From Mesostigma viride (taxonomy: Eukaryota; Streptophyta; Mesostigmatophyceae; Mesostigmatales; Mesostigmataceae): a stretch of 35,181 bases of DNA. Shown here piece after piece: positions 1 to 7,824 of the stretch. Position 1 is the stretch's first letter. The number at the start of each line of letters is the position of its first letter. Under the pieces are notes generated by a model. It saw only the letters and a list, made by a program, of their open reading frames with translations. It made no database searches and was not told where the DNA came from. Made by a program: the position numbers and the translations under genes. Location: positions 1 through 35,181 of the forward strand of contig RPFO01002286.1 in NCBI GenBank assembly GCA_009746045.1, written 5' to 3'.

Positions 1-18
1 TTTTCCCCCTGTCCCCCT

Positions 19-127
19 GCGTGTCCCCCCGTTCCGCGCCGAGTGCTTGGGGACCCCGCAGCGTGTCCCCCCTGCGTGTTCCCCCGTTCCCCCCTTGCGT
101 GTCCCCCCGTTCCGCGCCGAGTGCTTG
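19..127. repeat. Pair of 31-bp direct repeats in C-rich left edge
   Basis: An identical 31-bp sequence lies at 19-49 and 97-127, separated by related C-rich text with several CCCCC runs and gcgtgt words. The strand is strongly asymmetric (C and T over G and A). The whole of 1-428 holds no convincing gene: the open frames there are low-complexity and lack a credible start. This could be the edge of a larger terminal or intergenic repeat cut by the window. What lies to the left cannot be seen. Confidence 0.75.
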
Positions 128-428
128 TCTGTTTCCCTGTTCCCCCGCGCGTGATTGTCTGTCCCCGCGCGCGAGTCCGTGATCGAGAGTACGAGTGGCA
201 AGTCCGTGTCAGTCTCCGCTGGCGGTGTGCGTGCGTTTATGGTCGCGCAAAAATAATCTCGTCGTTCGGCATATCAGTGGTCGCGCCATGATGCATCCGG
301 GTTGGTTGTCCGAGGCGCGTCTGATGTGCGAGTTCGTGGGCCGTGCGTGCAGCCGTCGTCGCCGGTCATGCCGCTATGTGTATGGGGGTGATAGTGTGCG
401 GGGTGGCGCGTTAATTTTCCCACGCGCG

Positions 429-435
429 TATAAAG
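429..435 (+). promoter_or_regulatory. TATA-like box before zinc-tag gene
   Basis: TATAAAG lies 8 nt before the ATG at 444. This very short distance is typical of compact viral promoters with tiny 5' leaders. It supports 444 as the start over the upstream in-frame codons. Function is inferred from position only. Confidence 0.45.
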
Positions 436-443
436 AGCACGAG

Positions 444-1493
444 ATGCCTCAATGCAGATACGTCACCCGCACGGGCCGCTGCCGAAACAGGCCCGCCGCC
501 GGGTCGCTTTGTCACCGCCACCGTCACGCGCCGGCCCGGCCGCACGTCGTGAGGATGCACGTGGACACCATCGAGTGGGACCCGAGCACGGCGTACTACC
601 AGCCGGGCGACGTGGACGAGTACGGGAGACCGATCGAGTTCAATTCGCCCACATACGAAAATTACTATCCCGCAGAGGTCCACAATCGTTACGAGAGGCC
701 CGTTGTCGAGGACGGCGATCCAGACGTCCCCTCCACGATTCCCGGGATCCGGGCGAGCAGGAGGGATAGAGGCAGGTACGCCGATTTCACCGATTCCATC
801 AACGTCGGCAGCCGGAGAAGGGCCGCCGACCGCCTCACGCCGCAAATGGTCATCAACCGATACTTCAACACGCGCCCCGGGGTCTTGAGCTTGCGGCGAC
901 CAGTGAACGCCCCTCCCCGACAGCCGGCTGCTGGCAGGACCAGACCTCGCGATCAGGACCCCGTTTCTGGGGCGGACCCGTTCAATCCCATAGCGGTGGA
1001 AGACAGCCCGCAGGGGCTCCCGAGCTTGCGGCAACCAGTGAACGCCCCTCCCCGACATGCCAGGACCAGCCCTCGCGATCCGGACCCCTTTTCTGGGGCG
1101 GACCCGTTCAATCCCATAGCGGTGGAAGACAGCCCGCAGGCGGCCGGCACCCTCCCCGGATCCGCCTCCCCGGGGCCCACGCCTACGTACTATCATGGGA
1201 GCGATCCCGAGGATCTCGAGGAGACCGAATCGCCTCTTTACATTCACCCCCCGAGCGACAGCCTGCGCGGCGGAGACGCAGGCGGTAGAGGCGCAGTCCG
1301 TCGCGCAGGCGCTTTGCGTGGTTGCAGGCGAAGCACAGCAGGGCCGCGTTCCGCCCGCAGTAGCTCCTGTCGGCCGGGTCGCGCCTGTCGAGCGAGGGGC
1401 GGTCCCCCTTCCTGGCGCGGGGTCCGATGTCCAGCGGCTTGCGACACAGGGCGCACCGCGGTCGGCGCAGGAGCGAGCGGTAGAGCGCCGTGA
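444..1493 (+). CDS. N-terminal Cys3His zinc-tag protein with internal 42-residue repeat
   Basis: Start chosen at the ATG just after a TATAAAG box. Residues 4-26 carry the tag C-x8-C-x9-C-x2-H, which also heads five other proteins here and probably binds zinc. The middle is Pro/Arg/Asp-rich and holds a duplicated segment 42 residues apart, each copy containing ADPFNPIAVEDSP. The C-terminal part beyond about 1250 is Arg/Ala/Gly-rich and reads like the antisense of the HNH gene on the other strand. One missing C in the run at 1247-1252 would explain this: the frame would then close at about 1288 after a polyarginine tail. As written it runs to 1493. Function unknown; possibly a nucleic-acid-binding or virion protein. 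Confidence 0.6.
   Translation: MPQCRYVTRTGRCRNRPAAGSLCHRHRHAPARPHVVRMHVDTIEWDPSTAYYQPGDVDEYGRPIEFNSPTYENYYPAEVHNRYERPVVEDGDPDVPSTIPGIRASRRDRGRYADFTDSINVGSRRRAADRLTPQMVINRYFNTRPGVLSLRRPVNAPPRQPAAGRTRPRDQDPVSGADPFNPIAVEDSPQGLPSLRQPVNAPPRHARTSPRDPDPFSGADPFNPIAVEDSPQAAGTLPGSASPGPTPTYYHGSDPEDLEETESPLYIHPPSDSLRGGDAGGRGAVRRAGALRGCRRSTAGPRSARSSSCRPGRACRARGGPPSWRGVRCPAACDTGRTAVGAGASGRAP
889..1140 (+). repeat. Intragenic tandem repeat
   Basis: Two copies of a coding segment. A 51-bp stretch is identical at 964-1014 and 1090-1140, and the preceding text (from about 889 and 1023) is also nearly identical. The spacing between the identical blocks is 126 bp, a whole number of codons, so the repeat is kept in frame. 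This indicates a tandem duplication inside the zinc-tag gene. Confidence 0.8.
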
Positions 1494-1950
1494 CGTGCGG
1501 GGTGCCCAGACACGGCCTGGCCCCGTCGGCCCGCATGCGCGCGTTGGCGTTCCTGGCCATCTTCTCTGCGCGCGCCCACGCGGCGGGGCGCACGCCCGTC
1601 GGCCTGCGGATGGGCGGGGGGCGTATGCCGGAGTCTGCCTTCACGGGCCTGGGCAGGCCGCACCTGCGCGCCCTGTCCCTGGCCTCCACCAGCTCGTCGA
1701 AGAGGGGGGCGAGGGGCAGGCGGGCGCAGGGCCAGCAGGTCCACGCGCCGGGGCGGCCGAACACGGCCGAGCGGTCTCGCAGGGAGATGGGGCTGGCGCA
1801 CCTGCTGCACCTGCCCGTCCAGGCCCGGGCGGCCCGGGCGAGGGGCACGGGGCGGAAGGTCCGTCCGGCGCTCGCGGCCACGTAGGCGCTCTGGTCGTTG
1901 TACTTGCGCACGAGCTCGTCCATGGTGTGCTGGCGTCTGTCACGTTCCAT
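1183..1950 (-). CDS. HNH endonuclease-like protein
   Basis: The C-terminal third has a C-x2-C (CALC), a central PSLDRRDP segment, and CFACNHAK. This is the treble-clef HNH arrangement in which Asp/His/Asn and two Cys pairs organise one metal site for DNA cleavage. The usual first His of HNH is not obvious; the SLDR segment stands in its place, as in phage and viral HNH-like families. The N-terminus has another Cys pair (CSRC) and a WTCWPC segment, suggesting a second zinc site. The start at 1950 is preceded by a TATAACC-like box about 20 nt upstream. As written it overlaps the convergent zinc-tag gene by about 300 bp. A missing base in the homopolymer at 1247-1252 would end this gene near 1244. 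Role could be homing-type cleavage or recombination. Confidence 0.7.
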   Translation of the reverse strand: MERDRRQHTMDELVRKYNDQSAYVAASAGRTFRPVPLARAARAWTGRCSRCASPISLRDRSAVFGRPGAWTCWPCARLPLAPLFDELVEARDRARRCGLPRPVKADSGIRPPPIRRPTGVRPAAWARAEKMARNANARMRADGARPCLGTPHVTALYRSLLRRPRCALCRKPLDIGPRARKGDRPSLDRRDPADRSYCGRNAALLCFACNHAKRLRDGLRLYRLRLRRAGCRSGGECKEAIRSPRDPRDRSHDST

Positions 1951-1979
1951 ACATCAGTATGATGAGGTTATAGTATCGA

Positions 1980-2519
1980 TCACCTCCTCACGCTGCTGCC
2001 CTTAGTCCTGACCTTGCCCCTGCGGATTCCGCGTGGAGCGCCCGCCTCGTGCAGGCGGTACCTGACACGCGGCAGCTCTGGGAAGCTCGTTTGGGGCCCA
2101 ACCAGAAGGGTGCCCCCCGCCTGGTACCCGTAGGTGTCTTCTTCGGGCGGAGGAAGTTTGAACGGGCCAGCCGGCCCCCACGAGTGGATCATTTCCGCCA
2201 TGCGGTCATTCGCTTCCTGCGCGGTCAACGGCGGCGGCGGCAGTGGCGCGTAGGGTGGGAAGACCCCCGCCGTTCTCGACTGCGGAGGGGGCATCACCGG
2301 GGCGCCGCCCCTGAGGAGCGTCTGCATCTGCGGGGGGGAGGCCGGACGAGGCCTGCGCCGATTCGGCGCGCTGACCGCTTCCTCGCCCCGTTCCCAGGTG
2401 TTCTGGGCCTCGGTGCTGGACGCGCGCACCCTGTGCGCGGCGCACCGACCATGGCAGGCACCTGAGGCGGGGCGGCGGCACCTGAGGCCCTTGGATGTGA
2501 GAGAAGTGCACTTAGTCAT
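1980..2519 (-). CDS. Zinc-tag protein with proline-rich tail
   Basis: 179 residues. The N-terminus (residues 4-29) has the tag C-x9-C-x11-C-x2-H with the TSKG signature between the first two Cys. The rest is Pro-rich, including PPYAPLPPPP at about residues 89-98, and ends in an Arg/Lys-rich segment. No catalytic motif is visible. It lies head-to-tail after the kinase-like gene on the same strand, with a 38-bp gap. Tag proteins of this type in other genomes usually lack assigned functions. Zinc binding is inferred from spacing only. The start is the only ATG that places the tag at the extreme N-terminus, as in its relatives. Confidence 0.7.
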   Translation of the reverse strand: MTKCTSLTSKGLRCRRPASGACHGRCAAHRVRASSTEAQNTWERGEEAVSAPNRRRPRPASPPQMQTLLRGGAPVMPPPQSRTAGVFPPYAPLPPPPLTAQEANDRMAEMIHSWGPAGPFKLPPPEEDTYGYQAGGTLLVGPQTSFPELPRVRYRLHEAGAPRGIRRGKVRTKGSSVRR

Positions 2520-2557
2520 GCGAGCGAGTCATGCACGATACGCAGAGATATTTGTGT

Positions 2558-3114
2558 TCATTCCTCCCCGAGGGCGTCGATGAAGCGGGCGATCGCGTCC
2601 TGGGGCACGACCTTGTAGCCCCTGGCCTTCATGTAGTCCCTCCTCTGCTTGTAGTTGCGGACGAAGTCGGGGTAGTTGGAGGGTATGCTCGCGAGGTTGG
2701 CCACGCGGGGGATGTCGATGTCCCTGGGGTCCGCGACCTCGCGCACGTGCCTGCGCAGGTCGTCGGCGCGCGTGACGTACTTGTCCACCTCGCGCAGGAG
2801 CAGGCGGCGGTAGGCGGCGGGGTGGTCCTCGAGGCGGATGAAGAACTTGTGGTTCGCCCTGGGGGCGCGTGAAGGCCGACGAACACGAGCGGGCGGTCTC
2901 GCTCCCTGTCCCTGACGAGCTCTCGTATCATGCGGTTCACGAGGGCTCGCTTGTTGACGGCCCTCTGCCCGTCTCGCTTCCTCTCGTCGGCTATGTCGTC
3001 GGCCTTGGCCCACAGGTCGTCCGTGTCCACGCACTTGGCCTTGATCCTGAGCATGGAGCAGAGGAAGGTCTTGCCCGATCCCGGCACGCCCTCCACGTGC
3101 ACGATCGCCGACAT
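2558..3114 (-). CDS. P-loop nucleoside/nucleotide kinase-like protein (frameshifted)
   Basis: Two overlapping frames form one gene. The N-terminal piece begins at 3114 with a Walker A motif, GVPGSGKT (residues 8-15), then a DTDD acidic segment typical of small P-loop kinases, and VFVGLHA. The C-terminal piece reads NHKFFIRLEDHPAAY onward to EE at 2558. That order (P-loop, FVGL, then a segment describing the substrate lid) matches P-loop kinase-like proteins seen in nucleocytoviruses. The pieces meet at the G5 run 2861-2865 (C5 on the coding strand), and one missing base accounts for the break. Joined length would be about 185 residues. Substrate unknown. It is divergent from the basic-protein gene at 3224, sharing a 109-bp promoter region. 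Confidence 0.65.
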
Positions 3115-3223
3115 GGGTATATGACGTACGGCACACAAAATTTGATGGTCACTCCCAAAGTAGATCGCCCGGCTTAGTAAACATATATTCGCGGAATATA
3201 AAAACACACGCGCGTATTATAAC

Positions 3224-3640
3224 ATGGCGGCAAAGAAAACGCGCACCCCACGACGCGCTCGTACGGTGCACCGCGCACACCGCTCACGAGCCGCTGCAGT
3301 GCTGACGCCGGCCATGGAGCATAATTACAACGCTGCATCGGGGATGCTGGCGTATCGTTTCGGCGGGGCGTTGGAGGCATTGGCGAAGGCGAAGGTGTCG
3401 GCGAAGGGCGATGTCCCCCCTGATCAGTACAGGAGAGATCTCCGGGAGGCCAATGCGGTGGAGCGGAACCTGCAGCGGGCGTGGCTCGTGTCTATGGATA
3501 AACTGCGCGGACTGAGAGAACGAGGCGCGGGCATACTTTATAGAGGGCCGGACGCCATCGTCGATTGGGTCATGAGAGCCGCCAAGACCGTCGTCACGCC
3601 TGGTAGGCGGGGACTCGCGGGTAAGCGTAAACGTTTCTGA
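3224..3640 (+). CDS. Small basic protein, unknown function
   Basis: 138 residues. The first 25 are Arg/Lys/Thr-rich and the C-terminus ends in GKRKRF. The middle is predicted helical with Ala and charged residues. Highly basic ends around a helical core suggest DNA or nucleoprotein binding, possibly in the virion, but no family was recognised. The start follows an A/T-rich promoter containing ATATAAAA at about 3195 and TTATAAC immediately before the ATG. An AATAAA at 3643-3648 lies 3 nt after the stop. Confidence 0.65.
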   Translation: MAAKKTRTPRRARTVHRAHRSRAAAVLTPAMEHNYNAASGMLAYRFGGALEALAKAKVSAKGDVPPDQYRRDLREANAVERNLQRAWLVSMDKLRGLRERGAGILYRGPDAIVDWVMRAAKTVVTPGRRGLAGKRKRF

Positions 3641-3642
3641 TT

Positions 3643-3648
3643 AATAAA
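3643..3648 (+). promoter_or_regulatory. AATAAA signal after basic-protein gene
   Basis: An AATAAA lies directly after the stop codon at 3640 and may direct mRNA 3' end formation. Identical hexamers occur at 5374-5379 and 10079-10084, and on the minus strand at 5403-5408, 14818-14823 and 31814-31819, most of them just past gene ends. Confidence 0.4.
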
Positions 3649-3675
3649 GATCGGTTAGTTGTATACGCGATACGG

Positions 3676-3747
3676 ATGCCTGTCGGCAGATGCACCGGGT
3701 GCAAGGCCGAGAAGTTTTTCTCGTTCGGGAAGGCCAAGTGCAAGTGA
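3676..3747 (+). CDS. 23-residue Cys/Lys micropeptide
   Basis: A 23-residue frame from ATG at 3676, below usual gene-calling limits. It is rich in Lys, Cys and Phe and ends in FSFGKAKCK. The last 16 residues match the C-terminal end of the membrane protein encoded just downstream (3787-4308), which ends FSIGFAKCK. Over 48 ungapped bases the two DNA segments are mostly identical, with substitutions largely tolerated by the protein. This shows homology, so it is either a real expressed micropeptide or the tail left from a deleted paralog. It sits between the AATAAA of the basic gene and the next ATG. Confidence 0.45.
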   Translation: MPVGRCTGCKAEKFFSFGKAKCK

Positions 3748-3786
3748 TCGATATCGGTTTTATAGCTGCGTCTATGGTAGTGCGAC

Positions 3787-4308
3787 ATGCGCGCGTATCT
3801 GATCGCGACCCTGATACTGGTACTCACCCTCACCCTGTGGCTGGGCCTGCGCGATGCCTCCAAGCCCGACCCGCTGCTGACCGCGCGGCTGCCCGAGTAC
3901 GAGTCCGTGCCGCTCTACCGGTCGGAGGCGATCGAGGCGCTTCTGGAGACGGGCCTGAGCGCGCCCCCTCCCGCGCTGCCGGTGGCGGCGGCGGCGGGCG
4001 GCGAGGACAAGGGCCGCAGGCGGCGGAGGGCCAAGGCGGTGCTGAGGACGGCGCTGGTGGAGGGGCAGAAGGCGGCGTACATCGCGTCCTCCTACCCTCT
4101 GCTGTCGATAGCCGACGGCGTGTCTAGCGTGCTGGGGCTGATGGGGCCGGGGGGCAAGAAGCTGGCCAAGGTGGTGGGCAAACCGGTGAACTTCGCGCTG
4201 AAACACAATCCTATCGGCGCGTTCTTCGGCGCGATATTCAACAAGAAACTGAGCGCGCGGTGCAAGGCCAAGAAGATATTCTCGATTGGTTTCGCCAAGT
4301 GCAAGTAG
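3787..4308 (+). CDS. N-terminally anchored basic membrane protein
   Basis: 173 residues. Residues 3-20 form a single hydrophobic segment (signal anchor type) after a short basic start. A Pro/Ala-rich linker and an Arg/Lys cluster (about 75-83) follow. The C-terminal half has glycine-rich and amphipathic segments, a second weakly hydrophobic stretch near NPIGAFFGAIF, and a Cys/Lys tail ending AKCK. That tail is duplicated in the upstream micropeptide. Layout and composition resemble small virion membrane proteins of large DNA viruses, but no family was recognised. Start is the ATG 3787, directly before the hydrophobic segment. Confidence 0.65.
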   Translation: MRAYLIATLILVLTLTLWLGLRDASKPDPLLTARLPEYESVPLYRSEAIEALLETGLSAPPPALPVAAAAGGEDKGRRRRRAKAVLRTALVEGQKAAYIASSYPLLSIADGVSSVLGLMGPGGKKLAKVVGKPVNFALKHNPIGAFFGAIFNKKLSARCKAKKIFSIGFAKCK

Positions 4309-4396
4309 TCATAGGCACCTAACCAGAATAACGTCCTTATGAGGTGCGCTTATACTACGCCAACAATTTTGTGTTGCAATACCAATACCAGCGCCG

Positions 4397-5340
4397 ATGG
4401 CCTGCGCCGTGTACTTGGAAGCTAAGGAGGGGACGCCTCCATCTGAAGATATCTTTTGTGGACAGATTCGCAGGACACCTGATGGGCGCGTGGCAGCCGC
4501 CGACATCGTGAAGTGTATCATTTATTTGAGAGAGGACGGGACTTATGCCAGGGAGGCGCTGGGTAACGCCAACCTCACCCTGAAGAGGCTCAGTGACAAA
4601 CAATGTCTTGCAGCCAGCAATACAAATAACATGTACACTTTCCCGGGGCGCAATCAACGGCCTACGAGGGTCATGACAGAGGAGGAAGTATACGAGTTGA
4701 TCATGCTCCTGCCCGGGGCTCGGGCTACGGCCTTTCGAAGGAACACCTCGAAGTTACTGAAGCACTATTTTCACGCGACGGAAGAGCTGATATCGGAGCT
4801 GTTAGGCCGCTACGAAGCACTCCATGGGCGTGCGTACCAGCCCCCCCTTGCGCGGTCGCAGAGGAGCCTAGAATCAAACAGTGCGAGTCCGTCAAGGCAG
4901 CGGCCGCGGAGATATCCAACACACCCCGCGCTCAAGTTGATGGCAAGGTATATGCCAAGGTGTTCGGCATCCAGAACAAGTCCATTATGAATATGACCGC
5001 GGACGAGTTCAGGCATGTCCAGAACATGAAGAAAGGGGACCTAGTTAGAGACATGTGGACGGAGGAGATGAACAGTGGGGCCTTCTTCATGAACTGCGTA
5101 TTCCGGGCGGCAGTGGCAGGCGGTGAGGACCCCGTGGCCGCCATGGAGAGAATTTCTCGGACAATGACCCCCACATTTAGGGGAGTGGGGCTGCACGACC
5201 AGGCAAGCACAAAACGCCCAAGAGAATTCCTGGTCCATAACAAGGAAATGAGGGAGAGCCGTCACGCCTCTCATTCCACCCTGGAGGTGCCCGGTCAGCA
5301 CAGCTTGAAGCGTGTGTTGACGACTAATGGCGATCCCTGA
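4397..5340 (+). CDS. BRO-like paralog 1 (frameshifted)
   Basis: Member of a five-copy family in this window. The N-domain (residues about 20-150) has IRRTPDGRVAAADIVKC, FPGRNQRPT and LLPGARATAFRR, which align with IRVTPDGKISVIDVIK, GAGQRYTPVAD and LLPGKKAASFR of the copy at 13856. The C-domain begins EPRIKQCE and includes GKVYAKVFGIQNKS and MNSGAFFMN. The two domains are in different frames, joined at the C7 run 4841-4847, and one missing base explains the break. First piece 4397-4990 as written; second piece continues to 5340. This is the most divergent full-length copy. Probable role is DNA binding or regulation, by analogy with BRO/KilA proteins of large DNA viruses. Confidence 0.7.
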
Positions 5341-5467
5341 CGCTGATGGCAAAAAAAATCATATTTGCGCGCGAATAAACGATTACATTCATTATACGAG
5401 GCTTTATTTATTTCCAGTTTGATTAATCAGATTGCCCTGAGAACAACAATAGACAAAACAGAGGATC
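5341..5467. promoter_or_regulatory. Convergent gene junction with paired AATAAA signals
   Basis: This 127-bp A/T-rich gap separates the stops of the convergent BRO-like and F-box-like genes. AATAAA occurs on the plus strand at 5374-5379 and on the minus strand at 5403-5408, each a short distance past the corresponding gene end. An A8 run lies at about 5351-5358. The arrangement suggests eukaryotic-type mRNA 3' end formation for both genes. Confidence 0.5.
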
Positions 5468-6685
5468 TCAGCACAGAACGTCGGAGGCCAGCACGATCGG
5501 CCAGCGCTCCTTCCACTCGGCCAGGTCCGCGTCCCGGACGTCGAGACCGCGGCCGTGCACGCTCAACACCGCGTCCCCCGCCTGGCCCTCCCTCGGCGTG
5601 CGCCCGACCACGCGCACCGTCGCCTGGGGGCGCCCATCGGTGACGCGGACGCGGACGTCCTGCTGGGCGGGGACGGTGGGGGAGTCGTCCACCAGCAGGT
5701 CCACCGCCCCCCTCACGGCCGTCACGTCCCCTTCGCCGACCAGGAGGGGCCGGGTGTCCTCCGTGAAGCAGGTGCAGGGGGCCATGCCGCGGCCGTTGTC
5801 CCGGCAGTGCGCGTTGTACCGTTCGTGCACCACCGGGTTGATGAGGTCGACGCCCCCCACGTCCTGGTTGAAGTAGAAGGTCGACACGCTGTCGTGCGCC
5901 CCCATGACGACGGTGCCTCTCGCCGTCGCCATGAAAACGGCCGTGCCGCCTGCGCCGGCTCGCACCTGCGACAGGGCATAGCGAAAGGTGCCCCCCAGCG
6001 CGATGGTCTGGGCCCCGAGGAAGTCTATGCTGCCCCCGCACCTGGCCAGCGCCTGGGTCAGCGGTTGGCGGATCGCGGCGGGGGCCACCGCGTAGGCGAA
6101 GCTCGAGTTGGAGCGCGACACGAGGAGGAGTCGGCACGAGGGGAGCGAGACGCCCTCCGCCGCGCAGACCACCAGGCCGGCCAGGACGGCGTAGTCGAAG
6201 GAGAGCTCCCACCCATCCCTGCGCTTGGCCGCGTCGAGGAGGAAGATGACGACCCCCGGCACCTTCCGCACGAAGGCGGCGAGCCTCCTCCACTCGACCA
6301 GGTGGGGCATCAGGCCGCAGTCCTCCTCCCGCACAAAGTCGCTGGGGGGCTCCAGCCGCGAGTCGGCATCGTACACTGTCACCCTGAGGACGGGCACGCC
6401 GGCGAAGGAGAGGTCCCCAGGGGTCAGCACCCGGTCCCTCCACACGCGGTGGACAAACCGCCGGTCGGCCTCGTCGGTGGCCCGCGCGTGGTGCTCCCTG
6501 TATGTGGGCCACAGGGCCTCCCAGGCCGCCTTGGAGGTGAGCATCATCAACATGCAGGCCTTCCGGTCCAGCCTGCACATGTGCTTGACGAATACCTCGA
6601 GCAGGTCATCGTCCAGGTCGTCCACCCACGGGATGAACGGGTCGACGGTCCTGCGTCCGGTGCTGGTGCGCAGGAATGCGGGCAT
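5468..6685 (-). CDS. F-box-like protein, large
   Basis: 405 residues, intact. Residues about 22-60 (DDLDDDLLEVFVKHMCRLD followed by CMLMMLTSKAAWEAL) resemble an F-box: a leading acidic/Leu segment, a Cys/Leu core and a Trp-containing last helix. In eukaryotes and many large DNA viruses F-box proteins dock substrates to Skp1-Cullin ubiquitin ligases. The remaining 330 residues show beta-rich segments, several short Gly-containing strands and a CRDNG...CTCF segment at about 295-308, but no ankyrin or leucine-rich repeats, so the substrate-binding part is unusual. The start ATG at 6685 abuts a minisatellite array that occupies its upstream region. The F-box assignment is moderate because the motif is short and degenerate. 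Confidence 0.6.
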   Translation of the reverse strand: MPAFLRTSTGRRTVDPFIPWVDDLDDDLLEVFVKHMCRLDRKACMLMMLTSKAAWEALWPTYREHHARATDEADRRFVHRVWRDRVLTPGDLSFAGVPVLRVTVYDADSRLEPPSDFVREEDCGLMPHLVEWRRLAAFVRKVPGVVIFLLDAAKRRDGWELSFDYAVLAGLVVCAAEGVSLPSCRLLLVSRSNSSFAYAVAPAAIRQPLTQALARCGGSIDFLGAQTIALGGTFRYALSQVRAGAGGTAVFMATARGTVVMGAHDSVSTFYFNQDVGGVDLINPVVHERYNAHCRDNGRGMAPCTCFTEDTRPLLVGEGDVTAVRGAVDLLVDDSPTVPAQQDVRVRVTDGRPQATVRVVGRTPREGQAGDAVLSVHGRGLDVRDADLAEWKERWPIVLASDVLC

Positions 6686-6686
6686 G

Positions 6687-6915
6687 GCGTGATAAAACGG
6701 CCTCTAGGTCGCGCGCCCTGGTGAAAGGAGAATGGCGTCGTACGCCCCGGTAAAACGAGACCCGAAGCCGCGCGCCCCGGTAAAACAATCAAGGCCGACG
6801 CCCCGCGCGCTGACAAAACAAAGGCCGGCGTCCCACGCCCTGATAAAACAAAGGATCGACGCCCCACGCCTCGGGAGTAAGGCCCTGAACGTCGCACGCC
6901 TCGAGGAGACGCAGC
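6687..6915. repeat. Degenerate ~30-bp minisatellite upstream of F-box gene
   Basis: About seven or eight imperfect units of roughly 30-33 bp. Each has a core like cgccccggtaaaac followed by a variable aagg/ccgacg part. Clear units begin near 6743, 6773, 6806 and 6838. The array starts in the first bases upstream of the F-box gene ATG and overlaps a small plus-strand frame. No regular spacer structure of the CRISPR type is present. Confidence 0.7.
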
Positions 6916-6983
6916 GACCCGAGAAGGCGACCAAGAACCGGTTGGGATCGCCTGCCAGGCCAGGTAACCAGGTTTTCAGGTAG
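6732..6983 (+). CDS. Possible Lys/Arg/Pro repeat protein
   Basis: An 83-residue frame in which the minisatellite encodes about four 11-residue repeats of the type APVKQ-x-RPTPR. It is strongly basic, so a DNA-condensing peptide is conceivable. Against this, the DNA repeat extends upstream of the ATG on non-coding sequence and the frame ends without recognisable context, so the reading frame may be a by-product of the repeat. No family was recognised. Confidence 0.25.
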   Translation: MASYAPVKRDPKPRAPVKQSRPTPRALTKQRPASHALIKQRIDAPRLGSKALNVARLEETQRPEKATKNRLGSPARPGNQVFR

Positions 6984-7220
6984 GTAACGTCGCCGCTAAC
7001 CGCGAGAGAGCGAGCGAATCGAGTGCGACCCACGTTAAAAAATCTGTCAGCGCGCTCAACCACGGGCCACTTTTCCTTTGCCGAATGCTGGAGTGCCTAT
7101 TTTACCGCTTTACTTTTCCTCTCAGCAATGCACAAGGGACAGATAATGGGCGACAGTTCATTTATTCACGGTGCATCGTAATTGCACGTGTCTATTAATG
7201 AATCGTAATTGCCCGTGGTG

Positions 7221-7590
7221 CCGGTGCCAGTGTACATTTAGTCAGTGGGGGCCGGTGCCAGTGTACATTTAGTCAGTGGGGGCCGGTGCCAGTGTACATT
7301 TAGTCAGTGGGGGCCGGTGCCAGTGTACATTTAGTCAGCGGGGGCGGTGCCAGTACCTTTTTGGGTCGGTGACGGTGCCAGTACCTTTTTGGGTCGGTGA
7401 CGGTGCCAGTACCTTTTTGGGTCGGTGACGGTGCCAGTACCTTTTTGGGTCGGTGACGGTGCCAGTACCTTTATTATCGGGGGCCGGTGCCAGTACCTTT
7501 CTTGGTCGGTGACGCTGCCATTACCTTTAGTCGGTGGGGACCGGCGCCAGTACCTCATAACTGGTGGGTGACGGTGACGGTGCCTCATAA
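7221..7590. repeat. Two-tier minisatellite (31-bp and 28-bp units)
   Basis: Four 31-bp units start at 7221, 7252, 7283 and 7314; the last differs at one base. Four 28-bp units start at 7345, 7373, 7401 and 7429 and are identical. About five diverged units then continue to about 7590. Both unit types share the core ggtgccagt followed by gtacattt or acctttt, so they derive from one ancestor. Before the array, 6984-7220 holds no gene; it contains two related aatcgtaattgc segments (about 7166 and 7200). The array is intergenic, lying between the F-box and RING-like genes. It has no unique spacers. Confidence 0.85.
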
Positions 7591-7824
7591 CCGGTGGGCG
7601 ACTTGTAAAGAAATAAGGAGTGGGCACGCTTGCAAAATGAATAAGTCGACTACGTCGGTGGATGCTTCTTGAAATCCCGATCGAGCCCGTGGCTGAGAGG
7701 CGATAGTCCTCGCTGGTAGACGATTCTCTGTGGCTGCGGAGGGACAGGAAAGGACTGTCGCGATTGCCCGCGGTCCCGCGTTGGTCGCGTCGTGCATAGA
7801 AAAGATCCGGGGCTGCCAGGTACC

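Noticed and set aside
195-443. N-terminal extension of the first zinc-tag gene
   Set aside because: Low-complexity text before the ATG at 444; a TATAAAG box sits directly in front of that ATG, and the other tag proteins begin at the tag.
7221-7590. CRISPR array
   Set aside because: Units are contiguous with no unique spacers, and the genome is of eukaryotic virus type.
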